A stretch of 64,000 nucleotides of DNA from Bryobacteraceae bacterium (GTDB lineage: Bacteria > Acidobacteriota > Terriglobia > Bryobacterales > Bryobacteraceae): contig JANWVY010000013.1 of assembly GCA_025056455.1 (NCBI GenBank), forward strand, positions 26,089 to 90,088, given 5' to 3'. The translations under genes were made by a program, and so were the position numbers. Positions within the stretch are counted from its first letter, which is position 1; the number at the start of each line of letters is the position of its first letter. Under the pieces are notes generated by a model, which made no database searches, was not told the DNA's origin, and saw nothing but the letters and a program-made list of their open reading frames with translations. Shown here in pieces: positions 53,430 through 61,606 of this stretch.

Positions 53430-55193
53430 CTACTTAACAGCTACTGTCGCTGTGGACGGACTGGATCGACCTGCAACGGTGACGCGGACTGGCACTTCCT
53501 TGCCCGAGACGACGGTGGAAGGCACGTTCACGTTGAGCTGCACCAAGCCGCCGATGGCGCCGGGAACAGCCGTGGCCGAGATGACAGAAGCCGCCTCGCC
53601 GCCGAGGGTGACGGATGGAGGATTGACGAGAGAAGGAAGAGGGCTCGAGGAAATGAGCTGGCCTTCGGGACTCGGCGCTGGAGAAATGGCTCCCCCGCCG
53701 GTGAGGTAGAGAATTAACACTCCACCCTTGGCCACAGGGTTGGAAGCAGAATTCAGCGTGTAGGTAGGTGGCGACGCGGCGTAGTTTAAAGCCGCAGCTT
53801 GGCCGCGTCCGGAGCTGTCCACGGTGAAGAGTCCCGGGTTGGCGGGGACTGCATCAAACAGGAACGGCGCCGAGGCGAGGCTATTGTAGACCACCCGCAG
53901 TTTCAGTCCTGTTCCCGGTGTCATGGCGAATGGGGCCTGGCAGTTGATCTGGTTCGCTTGAGCAAGCAGGATGGGAGCTGGGGTCCAGACACCGGGCGTG
54001 AGTTCAAACTCCACGCTAGCGGGGGGCGTGCCGAGCGAAGTGGGGAAGGAGCCCCCTGTTGGGCTGGCCACCAGGGCCGTGCTCGGACCTAGGCCCGCCC
54101 CGAAGATAGAGATAATTTCTCCAGGCGCAATGCCCGGGGTGGAGCCACTGGGGAGGGCGAAGCTCGCCGCGTTGACAACAGTTTGGATGGTCGGGCCAGG
54201 CGGTGTAACAGTGAAGTTTACACTGTTTGAGGCTGGTCGGGGAGAGTTCGTGACTGTAATCGCAAGCGTACCTTGCGTATTCATCAAGGCCTTGGGGACA
54301 ACGGCAAGCAACACTTCCCGGCTAACCCAAGTTGCTGCGAGGTCTGTGCTATTGGCTTTGACAACGGAAGCCTTGAAGAAGTGATTACCGCGGAGGGTAA
54401 TCGTCGCGTCGTTAGATCCGATCGGGGCTGCGCTAGGCCAGATCGAACTGATCACCGCCGTACCTGGATGGATGGTCAACGTGACGGTGAGCGTCACGCT
54501 TTTATTTGCCGCAGTCGTTGAGGTAAAGGTGACTTTCCCTGTGTAGGTCGCAGGAAGCAAGCCCGTGGTGTCCACCGTAGCAGTCACGACAACCGGGCTG
54601 CCTGCCAACACAACCCCGACAGCGGGCGAAATGGACAGCCACGGCGCGCCGGAGACCGACGCAGTAAAAGAAAGAGGCTCTCCTGTGGTTGTAACGGCTA
54701 CGGTTTGCGCCCCCGGGGCTGTGGGCGAGTCCGTCTGCCAGTTGAAGGCGAGCGAACCCGGACTCACCCCCATCGTCGGCGGCGGATTCCGCACGATAAA
54801 AACGACTTGGGCCGTCGCTGGCCCGCTTGCGCCTGTTGCTTCCACTTGAAGCGTGGCAGTGTAAGTGCCCGCCACAAGGGACGTCGGATTCACCCGCACG
54901 CTAATCGAACTTCCCGTCTTCCCACTGGTGGGCGTCACAATGAGCCACGGCGCCGCCGGCGTTACTGTAACCGTGAAATCGAGCGCGGGTCCCGTTCCAC
55001 TGCGTTTGACCTGAAGCGTTTGCGGAGCTGGTAGCTGCGCGGAACCAATCTGGTGGCTGAAACTTGCCGCCGAGGGCGTCAGACTCAGGCTCGGGAGCGC
55101 CTGCGCCCATACGCCTGGAGCCGGGACGAGTAGGCACCAGATCCAGCAAACGGTACGGTTATGAAGTTGCCAAGCCCCCACCCCTTGTTTCAT
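53430..55193 (-). CDS. Secreted protein with BACON/Ig-like repeats and TIGR03437 C-terminal domain
   Basis: A 587-residue exported protein. A signal peptide covers about residues 14-31 (VCWIWCLLVPAPGVWAQ). Two BACON-like beta domains follow (PAAPWLIVTPTSGKTGSSISVRVNPTSLVAGTYTATLQV and GAPWLSISPAVGVVLAGSPVVVTATVDTTGLLPATYTGKVTF), then an IPT/TIG-like domain (SSIWPSAAPIGSNDATITLRGNHF), then the C-terminal domain I know as TIGR03437 (TVVNAASFALPSGSTPGIAPGEIISIFGAGLGP to VQLNVNVPSTV). Cell-surface carbohydrate or mucin binding has been suggested for BACON domains; here the function is unknown. No strong ribosome site is visible. Confidence 0.87.
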   Translation of the reverse strand: MKQGVGAWQLHNRTVCWIWCLLVPAPGVWAQALPSLSLTPSAASFSHQIGSAQLPAPQTLQVKRSGTGPALDFTVTVTPAAPWLIVTPTSGKTGSSISVRVNPTSLVAGTYTATLQVEATGASGPATAQVVFIVRNPPPTMGVSPGSLAFNWQTDSPTAPGAQTVAVTTTGEPLSFTASVSGAPWLSISPAVGVVLAGSPVVVTATVDTTGLLPATYTGKVTFTSTTAANKSVTLTVTLTIHPGTAVISSIWPSAAPIGSNDATITLRGNHFFKASVVKANSTDLAATWVSREVLLAVVPKALMNTQGTLAITVTNSPRPASNSVNFTVTPPGPTIQTVVNAASFALPSGSTPGIAPGEIISIFGAGLGPSTALVASPTGGSFPTSLGTPPASVEFELTPGVWTPAPILLAQANQINCQAPFAMTPGTGLKLRVVYNSLASAPFLFDAVPANPGLFTVDSSGRGQAAALNYAASPPTYTLNSASNPVAKGGVLILYLTGGGAISPAPSPEGQLISSSPLPSLVNPPSVTLGGEAASVISATAVPGAIGGLVQLNVNVPSTVVSGKEVPVRVTVAGRSSPSTATVAVK

Positions 55194-55276
55194 CGGCGAG
55201 AGGAGGGGGATTTTGACTCTACTCAGCTAGATCTGAGGAATATGCCTTTCCTGTAGGCTCCTCCCCACCGCAGCTG

Positions 55277-56062
55277 TTAGCCCGAAGCTTTCCCCTCTTC
55301 TTCGGGAAAAACGTAATAGCCTGGCGGCGGAGGATATTGAGCCTCGAGCCAGGTCAGCCGTTTGCGCAGGTAACGGCTCGGCAGCTGCCGCGGGCCGGGC
55401 TCAACGTCGATGTCACAGCAGATGCCATGCAAGTAAAGAGTTAAGGTGTCAATAAAAGAGAGGCGAGCGTATTCGCGGAAGCCCTTGGAGTCACGCCTGA
55501 CATTGGCGCCCCGGCGTCGCAAGCCCTGCTTGAGGTGCCAGCTCGCTTCGTCCACCTCACCATGCACGTTTGCCCCGAGTTCCTCGCGGAGCAGACTGTT
55601 GTATTCGGCCCGCTGCGAATCGCTTAACCGGGCTTCGGCCAGGGTCGCAATCTCGCGGTAGAAGTTGTAATGATAATCGGCCATATCCACGTCTTTGACG
55701 GCAAAGATCAAATGCACGGTCTCGGCGGTCCGGTAGGCCACCTTGGGCAGGAGTTTGTTGTCGGCGGGCCTCTCGATGACGATAAATTCTCGCATGCCGG
55801 GTGCGGCGGTGTGGCGCTTGGCTTTGCCGTTAGAGACGCCTTGGAGGAAGGGGACGAGGATGATGGTAGACTTCGGTAACAAGCCGACAATCTCGGGCGG
55901 GAGGGCGGAAACCGGTTCTTCGATGTATTCCTTTACATCTTCTTCGGTCAGAGGCAAACCTGCGAAGAAGTAGGAAAAGGTATTGCTGAAAGGCACCATC
56001 TCCGCCCGGAACTGTTCGATGAAATCAGCAATGCTGATTCGGGCGAGACTGGGATTCGACAT
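55277..56062 (-). CDS. Conserved-looking soluble protein, function not recognised
   Basis: A 261-residue soluble protein that I do not recognise. I start at MSNPSLARISIADFIEQF (56062); the frame continues 96 codons further, but these lie antisense to lpxB and look non-coding. No membrane segment, signal or catalytic motif stands out. Notable stretches are YFFAGLPLTEEDVKEYIEEPVSALPPEIVGLLPKSTIILVPFL and FREYARLSFIDTLTLYLHGICCDIDVEPGPRQLPSRYLRKRLTWLEAQYPPPPGYYVFPEEE. The start codon lies five bases from a perfect 18-bp palindrome shared with the divergent lpxB promoter region. Confidence 0.75.
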   Translation of the reverse strand: MSNPSLARISIADFIEQFRAEMVPFSNTFSYFFAGLPLTEEDVKEYIEEPVSALPPEIVGLLPKSTIILVPFLQGVSNGKAKRHTAAPGMREFIVIERPADNKLLPKVAYRTAETVHLIFAVKDVDMADYHYNFYREIATLAEARLSDSQRAEYNSLLREELGANVHGEVDEASWHLKQGLRRRGANVRRDSKGFREYARLSFIDTLTLYLHGICCDIDVEPGPRQLPSRYLRKRLTWLEAQYPPPPGYYVFPEEEGKASG

Positions 56063-56066
56063 CGAG

Positions 56067-56084
56067 TTGCTACCATGGTAGCAA
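56067..56084. promoter_or_regulatory. Perfect 18-bp palindrome, candidate operator
   Basis: TTGCTACCATGGTAGCAA is identical to its own reverse complement. It occupies part of the 54 bases between the start codons of two divergent genes (unknown protein at 56062 and lpxB at 56117), the usual place for a dimeric repressor or activator site controlling one or both genes. No regulator gene is adjacent. Confidence 0.6.
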
Positions 56085-56116
56085 GCGCTTGCGGCTGGCC
56101 GCCATGAAATCTCTTT

Positions 56117-57280
56117 ATGCCCGTATCTGTCAGACCAGCAAAGGTTTTTATTTCGGCTGGGGAACCTTCTGGGGACTTCTACGCGGCAGCCCTGCTTGAG
56201 CAACTTCGCAAGGATTGGCCCGAGGTAGACTGGTTCGGTTGTACGGGGCCACAGATGCGAGCGGCCGGCGTTCGGACTCTCCTCGACCAGTCTGAGCTTG
56301 CTGTGGTGGGTTTGGCTGAGGTCCTTGTGCACCTGCCTCGCATTTATTGGCATTACCGCCGGCTTCAGCGGCAGCTTCGAGCCATCCGGCCCGACTTAGC
56401 GATTCTGACCGATAGCCCCGATTTTCACTTGCGGCTGGCCGAGCAGCTGCGCCGGATGCAGGTGCCGGTGGTCTATCTGGTAGCGCCGCAGGCTTGGGCT
56501 TGGAGGCGGGGGAGGGTAAAGGCCATGGGCCGGGACATTCAAAAGCTCCTTTGCCTGTTCCCTTTTGAAGAGCCGTTTTTTCGCCGCTATGGCATTGACG
56601 CTCATTACATTGGGCATCCCCTCGCCAGTCGCATTGGCGCGCACTCCGACCGTCACAGCTTTTTTGCCCGCCATTTCATTCCATCCGACCAGCCCGTCGT
56701 GGCCTTGTGTCCTGGAAGCAGGCGGGGAGAGATTTCGCGCCACTTGCCGGTGCTCGAGCAGGCTGTCAAGGAAATTCGCCAGAAAAAGCCTGCCACATTC
56801 CTTCTCGCCACGCCGCAAGGTATGGGACACTGGCTCAGAAAGACGTTTTTTGAGGAACGCATTGCTCCGCAATCCATCCAAGTGATTGAGGGGCAAACTT
56901 GGGACGTGCTCGCCCATGCCGATTTGGTTCTCGCTGCAAGCGGCACCGTGACGATGGAGGCGGCCCTGTTGGGGACTCCCCTTGTGACTTTTTACAAAGT
57001 GACGGCTGTGAGCTGGCTGGTGGGCAGGTTTTTGGTCAAGGTACCCTTCTACTCGATGGTCAACCTGATTGCGGAGCGCAAAATTGTTCCCGAGCTGATA
57101 CAGAATGAGATGACGGGACCGCGCCTAGCCCAAGAGGCGCTGCGGTTGCTGGAAAGCGAGTCGGCCCGCGCTCAGATGAAACGGGAGCTGGCTGAGGTGG
57201 CCGGTAAGCTGACCTGTGGCGTCGATCCAATGGAGCGGGCGGCGGCGATCATAAGAGAGCTTTTCCATGCGCAGCGATAG
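56117..57280 (+). CDS. lpxB: Lipid-A-disaccharide synthase
   Basis: A 387-residue GT19 glycosyltransferase at the inner membrane face that joins UDP-2,3-diacylglucosamine and lipid X into the lipid A disaccharide. The N-terminus VFISAGEPSGDFYAAALLEQL, the central PQAWAWRRGRVKAMGRDIQKLLCLFPFEEPFFRRYGIDAHYIGHPLA, LCPGSRRGEISRHLPVLEQA and VLAASGTVTMEAALLGTPLVTFYKV are all characteristic. Other lpx genes are not adjacent. It overlaps the next gene by 14 bases. Confidence 0.96.
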   Translation: MPVSVRPAKVFISAGEPSGDFYAAALLEQLRKDWPEVDWFGCTGPQMRAAGVRTLLDQSELAVVGLAEVLVHLPRIYWHYRRLQRQLRAIRPDLAILTDSPDFHLRLAEQLRRMQVPVVYLVAPQAWAWRRGRVKAMGRDIQKLLCLFPFEEPFFRRYGIDAHYIGHPLASRIGAHSDRHSFFARHFIPSDQPVVALCPGSRRGEISRHLPVLEQAVKEIRQKKPATFLLATPQGMGHWLRKTFFEERIAPQSIQVIEGQTWDVLAHADLVLAASGTVTMEAALLGTPLVTFYKVTAVSWLVGRFLVKVPFYSMVNLIAERKIVPELIQNEMTGPRLAQEALRLLESESARAQMKRELAEVAGKLTCGVDPMERAAAIIRELFHAQR

Positions 57281-59264
57281 CCAACACCAAAACCAAAACA
57301 GGTGGTTCAGAATCCCTGTTGTTGCTTGTTTGCTTTGGACCTTTGCCAGCAGTGCGGCGTTTGCTCAGGAGCGAAGCCGATTCCGCTTCGACGTGGAACA
57401 TTACGTGATTGACGCAGAGGTCAACCCGCGTACACAGTCTTTGTCGGCGAAGGTGCAGATGCGGGTCATCCCTCTCGATGACCGCCTCACGGGCATGTCT
57501 TTCGAGCTTCATAACGCACTGAATGTCTCGCGCGTCACAGATGCGGCAGGCCGCTCGGTTCCCGCTTCCCGTTCCCAGCAGGATTTCACTGTACGCCTCA
57601 GTTTCAACGATCCATTACCGAAAGGGCAGCCGGCTACACTCATCTTTTATTACGACGGCCGTCTGTCGGGCTCCGAGGAGTCTCCCATCTATGGAATTAA
57701 ATTCGCTTCGATTCAGAATGACTACGCCTATCTGCTTTATCCGGCACGCTGGTTTCCCATTAACGACTACCAGGTAGACCGCTTCACGGCGGAAGTCAAC
57801 CTAACGGTCCCTGCGGGCTATCGCGTGTTGGGCAGTGGCATCCCCACACGGGAGCCGGCCGGGGAAAAAATCACCTTTAAATTCGTGGCGCGTCGTCCCA
57901 GTTTTCCGGGTAGCGTTGGCGTGGTGAAGGGTGATCCTGTGCGTGTGGTTTCCGAGGGTGCCACCAGTGAGCTTTATTTTCGCTCAGCTGCGGCGATGGC
58001 CCAGGCTTACGGCGAGGAAGCTGGCAAAATTCTCGCCATGCAATCAGCGGCCTTTGGCTTGGCCCCGACCACGAATTTGACGTTTATGGAGACCGAAGAT
58101 GGCGCCCCGAACGGATATTCAGCACCCGGGCTGTTGTTTCTTGCTCCCAAGTCAATTGGGCGGCAAGTGAACACTCGCCTGCTGGCCAACCAGCTCGCGC
58201 GGCAGTGGTGGGGAAACTGGGTGAGTGTTGCGACACGGAATCACATCTGGATTGTCAACGGCCTGGCTCGTTATGCCGAAATGATGTATCTCGAGCAGAC
58301 AGCGGGTCCCGCAGCCTTGGAAGCCGAGGCCTATGATACCTATGTGGAAGCTCTTACTGTGGATAACCCGCCTTTGATCCAGTCGGCCCGCCTCGAAGAT
58401 TACTCTCCCGAATACTGGGCCGCGACTGCGGGCAAGGGCGCTTCGGTCATGCACATGCTCCGCGGCGTGATCGGAAACGACAACTTCATCAAAACGCTCC
58501 GTTCGGTCACCGATCAATTTGGGGGGGCGGGGATTTCCACAGACGATTTCCGCCGGGTCGCTGAACAGGTGTCCGGCCAGAATCTTCAAGCTTTCTTCAT
58601 ACAGTGGATCGAATCCACGGGCGCGCCCGAGTTCAAGTTAAGTTACACGGTGTTCCGCACACAAAAAGGATTTCGGATTAACGGCAAAATTACGCAGGAC
58701 CTTGACACCTTCCGCATGCCTGTTACCTTGCGGATTGAAACGGAAGGCAATCCGGAGGAAAAAGTAGTCGAGGTGGTCGGCACGGCTTCGGAGTTTGTCC
58801 TGGAAACCTTTGGAAAACCTCGCAAGATCATCATCGATCCAGCTAACCGTGTGCTCCGCTTCAATGATGCGATGCGAGTCCGGGTTGCGATTCGCCGGGG
58901 TGAGCAATTTGCCGAAGTCGGGGAGTTTGCCGAAGCGCTCAAGGAGTACCAGAAAGCGCTTGATGTCAACCGGGCAAGTTCGCTGGCGCACTATCGCATT
59001 GGCGAAGTGTTCTTTCTCCAGAACAACTATCAGGCTGCGGCGAACTCCTTTCGCGAGGCGTTGAACGGAGACTTGGATCCCAAATGGACCGAAGTTTGGT
59101 CGCATATCAACTTAGGGAAAATCTTCGATATCACGGCGCAGCGCGAGCGGGCGGTCAACGAGTACAATCTGGCTCTACGAACCAAGGACAACACGCAAGG
59201 AGCGCTTGAAGAAGCCGCTAAATACGCCAAAGAACCCTATCAGCGACCCCCTCGCAGCAATTAA
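57267..59264 (+). CDS. Exported M1-peptidase-like protein lacking zinc ligands, with C-terminal TPRs
   Basis: A 665-residue exported protein. The signal peptide runs to about residue 34 (SSAAFAQ). The architecture is that of M1 aminopeptidases: an N-terminal beta domain (DVEHYVIDAEVNPRTQSLSAKVQMRV) and a thermolysin-like domain. The zinc-site sequence reads NQLARQWWGN (Asn308, Gln309, Arg312) where active enzymes have HELxHQWWGN, and the third-ligand motif NEGxAxY is VNGLARY. All three zinc ligands and the catalytic Glu are thus gone, so peptidase activity is not expected. Residues about 545-655 hold TPR-like repeats (GEFAEALKEYQKALDVNRASSLAHYRIGEVFFLQNNYQAAANSFREAL). It may act as a protein-interaction or chaperone module. 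Confidence 0.85.
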   Translation: MRSDSQHQNQNRWFRIPVVACLLWTFASSAAFAQERSRFRFDVEHYVIDAEVNPRTQSLSAKVQMRVIPLDDRLTGMSFELHNALNVSRVTDAAGRSVPASRSQQDFTVRLSFNDPLPKGQPATLIFYYDGRLSGSEESPIYGIKFASIQNDYAYLLYPARWFPINDYQVDRFTAEVNLTVPAGYRVLGSGIPTREPAGEKITFKFVARRPSFPGSVGVVKGDPVRVVSEGATSELYFRSAAAMAQAYGEEAGKILAMQSAAFGLAPTTNLTFMETEDGAPNGYSAPGLLFLAPKSIGRQVNTRLLANQLARQWWGNWVSVATRNHIWIVNGLARYAEMMYLEQTAGPAALEAEAYDTYVEALTVDNPPLIQSARLEDYSPEYWAATAGKGASVMHMLRGVIGNDNFIKTLRSVTDQFGGAGISTDDFRRVAEQVSGQNLQAFFIQWIESTGAPEFKLSYTVFRTQKGFRINGKITQDLDTFRMPVTLRIETEGNPEEKVVEVVGTASEFVLETFGKPRKIIIDPANRVLRFNDAMRVRVAIRRGEQFAEVGEFAEALKEYQKALDVNRASSLAHYRIGEVFFLQNNYQAAANSFREALNGDLDPKWTEVWSHINLGKIFDITAQRERAVNEYNLALRTKDNTQGALEEAAKYAKEPYQRPPRSN

Positions 59265-59375
59265 CCGGAGGAAGTTTGGGGCTCAGGTTCGTGCGGGCAC
59301 ACGTGGCGCTTGGTTTTGCTGGGATGAACGGGGAAGTTGCCGTCCAGCAGCAAGCTCGTGCTTCCGTTGGGCAGA

Positions 59376-60065
59376 TCAAACTTTTCGCAACACGATCACG
59401 GTCGAGGGGTACCACAGCTGGCGGACATTCCTCTGGGCCAGGATCTCAAAGCCTAGCTTCGGAACCAGCTCGTACACGCTACGCTCGACAAGCCTACCCA
59501 GGAAGGAAGGTACAAGCGCTGCTCCCGCTGCATAGAGCGTGTTAAACCGGGGATCGCGCTGCGAAATGCATACCAGGACCATCCGGCCATCTGGTTTGAG
59601 CACGCGTCGCACCTCACACAACGCATCGGCCATGGCCCCGTCGGGCAACAGTTCAAGTAGCGCGCAGAGAAAAACTCGGTCAAAGCTTGAGGAACGGAAG
59701 GGCAGGTTTCGCACGTCAGCGGCATGGCAGTAGGAGCGCGCTTGCTTGGCGATGGATCGAATTCCTTTTTGGGTTTTCTGCGCCATGCGGGGCGACAGAT
59801 CCACTCCGAAGGTTAGTCCTTGCGGGTTGTTGAGTGTGAGCTGGCGATAGAGTTCTCCCGATCCGGTCGCGACTTCAAGAATCCGCATCCCATCTTCCAT
59901 CTTGCTCATCTCGATGGCCGTGGCGTGAGCCAGCCGGTGGAAAAGGCGCGAGGAGATCGGGTAGACGTCTGAAATGATGTCATAAACGCCTCGAATGGCG
60001 CGGATTCGAGTTTCAGCCGCTGCGTCAGCGACAGGGGAGACGAGTGACTTTAGCAGTCTTTCCAT
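59376..60065 (-). CDS. Class I SAM-dependent methyltransferase (UbiE/Methyltransf_11-like)
   Basis: A 229-residue soluble methyltransferase. Motif I is MRILEVATGSGELYRQL, strand 2 ends in TFGVDLSPRMAQ, and AADVRNLPFRSSSFDRVFLCALLELLPDGAMADALCEVRRVLKPDGRMVLVCIS is the typical post-I to motif III region. Related enzymes methylate quinone precursors, phospholipid headgroups or other small molecules. It stands alone, convergent with the preceding gene. Confidence 0.85.
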   Translation of the reverse strand: MERLLKSLVSPVADAAAETRIRAIRGVYDIISDVYPISSRLFHRLAHATAIEMSKMEDGMRILEVATGSGELYRQLTLNNPQGLTFGVDLSPRMAQKTQKGIRSIAKQARSYCHAADVRNLPFRSSSFDRVFLCALLELLPDGAMADALCEVRRVLKPDGRMVLVCISQRDPRFNTLYAAGAALVPSFLGRLVERSVYELVPKLGFEILAQRNVRQLWYPSTVIVLRKV

Positions 60066-60406
60066 GTGTGTATTTTCATCTGGGAGATCTGCCGCAAGTG
60101 GGCAGCGAAGAGATCAATCTGGGCCATCCTCAGTGGGGCAATGCCGGCTAAAACAAGCAAAAAATCGCCTGGTGATGTCACACCAGCAGAAAGAATAGCC
60201 TCAGGCCGGATGCGACAAGAGGCTAGGGGAATCTCGCCGCGCATTCTAATTCTGCTTAGATATAGCACGATCGAGCAGAGTTCTGCCAAGATTGAGAAGC
60301 CCGCTTTAGCGACCGCACCAGGCCGAGCCCCAGCAAACCAAACCCTAAGCCCACCCTCTCTTCTCTGAGGCGCGCTGAGACGGGTGCCAAGGTGCAAGCC
60401 CCGCCG
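60066..60406. other. Intergenic region without recognised features
   Basis: 341 bases between two minus-strand genes. Short open frames cross it on both strands, but they are arginine/alanine-rich and lack ribosome sites or family character. I looked for a selenocysteine tRNA because of the adjacent selenoprotein gene and saw none. Confidence 0.5.
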
Positions 60407-61093
60407 CTAGCGAGAGCCGGAGCCCAACAGGCGCCGGATAGCGGCCTCGAGTTGTTCCGGCCGGAATCCAGCTGGACCCGGATCTCCCTTGAAAGCCACT
60501 CGCCCTTCCAAATCGATCAAATACAGGCGGTCTGGCCAGGCAGAGTAGGCCTGCTCGACCCGGTTGTCAAGCTCGTCGATCAAGGTAGGAAAACGGATAT
60601 CCAACTTGCGAACGCACTGCGTTGCGTTCTCTTGCTTTTGTTCCAAGGTTTTTGCCGATGCGAGCAGAACTCCATCGCGAAGATTGGCTTGAATCTGCCA
60701 GCCGTCCGTGGGATGCGCCTCGCGAATGTAAATTAGCAGAAATTGTACATAGTCCTGATAGGCCGTAGCCATGGCATTTAGCTTCCCTACCTGGGAGCGG
60801 AAAGGCGGTCACGTGTAGCTTCCGAAGACGAGCGCTACCAGTTTCTTCCCGCGAAAGGAGGAAAAGGCAATTCGCTTTTCCGAACTGAGATGCTTGAGTT
60901 GGAAATCAGGCGCCAGATCACCCGGCAGAAGCTTGCCCGGCCCATGGCCATGTTTCTTCATCTCCAACAAGGCGCGCGGGGGCAGGGAGCGCTCCCGGTC
61001 GGAAGCAGCAGGCTTAGGATCAGGCGGCTGATCTTGCGCCAGCGCCACCGTGGCAAGAGCACAAACTGGAAACCACAGTGAAACTCGCCGCAT
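60407..61093 (-). CDS. Deiodinase-family selenoprotein with in-frame UGA (selenocysteine 95)
   Basis: One frame of 228 sense codons plus a TGA at 60811-60809. Ordinary translation yields two fragments, 60809-61093 and 60407-60772; reading through TGA joins them as KLVALVFGSYT-U-PPFRSQVGKLNAMA. Iodothyronine deiodinases carry FGS(C/A)TUPPF at this point, and YIREAHPTDGW downstream matches their (I/V)YIEEAHxSDGW motif. The N-terminus MRRVSLWFPVCALATVALAQ is a signal peptide, followed by a peroxiredoxin-like opening PGDLAPDFQL. It is thus probably an exported thioredoxin-fold selenoenzyme, likely a peroxidase or reductive dehalogenase. A UGA-proximal hairpin supports recoding. A TGC/TGT-to-TGA mutation or sequencing error is the alternative. 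An earlier ATG at 61120/61123 is possible. Confidence 0.82.
60774..60808 (-). promoter_or_regulatory. Candidate bacterial SECIS hairpin directly after the UGA
   Basis: In the mRNA, GCUCCC-(AGGUA)-GGGA(A)GC folds into a six-base-pair stem with one bulged A and a five-base apical loop. It extends outward through UUU/AAA and CG/CG pairs after small internal loops. The loop G residues are 18 and 19 bases past the UGA; in E. coli fdhF, as I recall it, the equivalent GG is at 19-20. A short loop starting with G in its first two positions, 16-37 bases from the UGA, is the known bacterial SECIS rule. Confidence 0.7.
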
Positions 61094-61606
61094 ACGCCTT
61101 GGTTTCTCCTTTCCGCTCATCATAACGCTTGTCGGGAGGAAGAATCGAAAAAAAATCTGCAAACGATTAACGATTTTTGCGGTGATTTTACGCGTTGCTT
61201 CTCGAGGGGGGCGATGCGAGCGGGCCGGGTGTGGGCAGCCCAAACCGGGCTATCGGCCTCTAAAGAGAGGCGGCGCGGCGGCTTTTCCGAGAGCGGCGCC
61301 AATCCTCCTTTGGAAAAGACATTGAACTTCTGTTGGGCGTGTGATAGTTAAGAAACTGCGGGTTTGCTGGGACCGCGTGGGAGACTCAACAGCCGCGGCT
61401 TCTCGCTGGAGGCCAGGGAGGGGAGCTTGTACCGTAACGAAACGGCCGATTGAGTCACTACCAGTGAGTCGTTTGCGGTTGGATGAGGGGCTTCCTGGGT
61501 TAAGGGCGGCCGCAGGTTCAGGTAGAGACGCCAATATCACGAAAACAAGAAAGAAACTCGGAGGGGCAAGCCTGCAACTCCAAGGTCATTCAGCGAGGGA
61601 ATAACG
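61094..61606. other. Divergent intergenic region between selenoprotein gene and tssB
   Basis: 513 bases without a convincing gene. It must contain promoters for both directions, but I cannot assign clear -35/-10 elements. A hairpin GCCTCT-AAAG-AGAGGC lies at 61256-61271, next to a very GC-rich stretch. AGGGAATAACG precedes the tssB ATG as a weak ribosome site. Confidence 0.5.

Noticed and set aside
56063..56353. 96-codon extension of the unknown protein
   Set aside because: It runs antisense through the start of lpxB and the palindrome and has no protein-like pattern.
60050..60397. 115-residue minus-strand frame and 100-residue plus-strand frame between the methyltransferase and the selenoprotein gene
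   Set aside because: No ribosome site, no family resemblance, biased composition, and overlap with the methyltransferase start.
60407..61093. Two separate genes, or a frameshifted pseudogene
   Set aside because: Both halves are in the same frame, separated only by one TGA placed at the expected selenocysteine site, and neither half alone makes a complete thioredoxin fold. A point mutation from Cys remains possible and is listed as the alternative.
61094..61606. Selenocysteine tRNA (selC) close to the selenoprotein gene
   Set aside because: I looked for a long acceptor/T arm and a GTTCGAATC-like T loop in the flanking intergenic regions and found no convincing cloverleaf.
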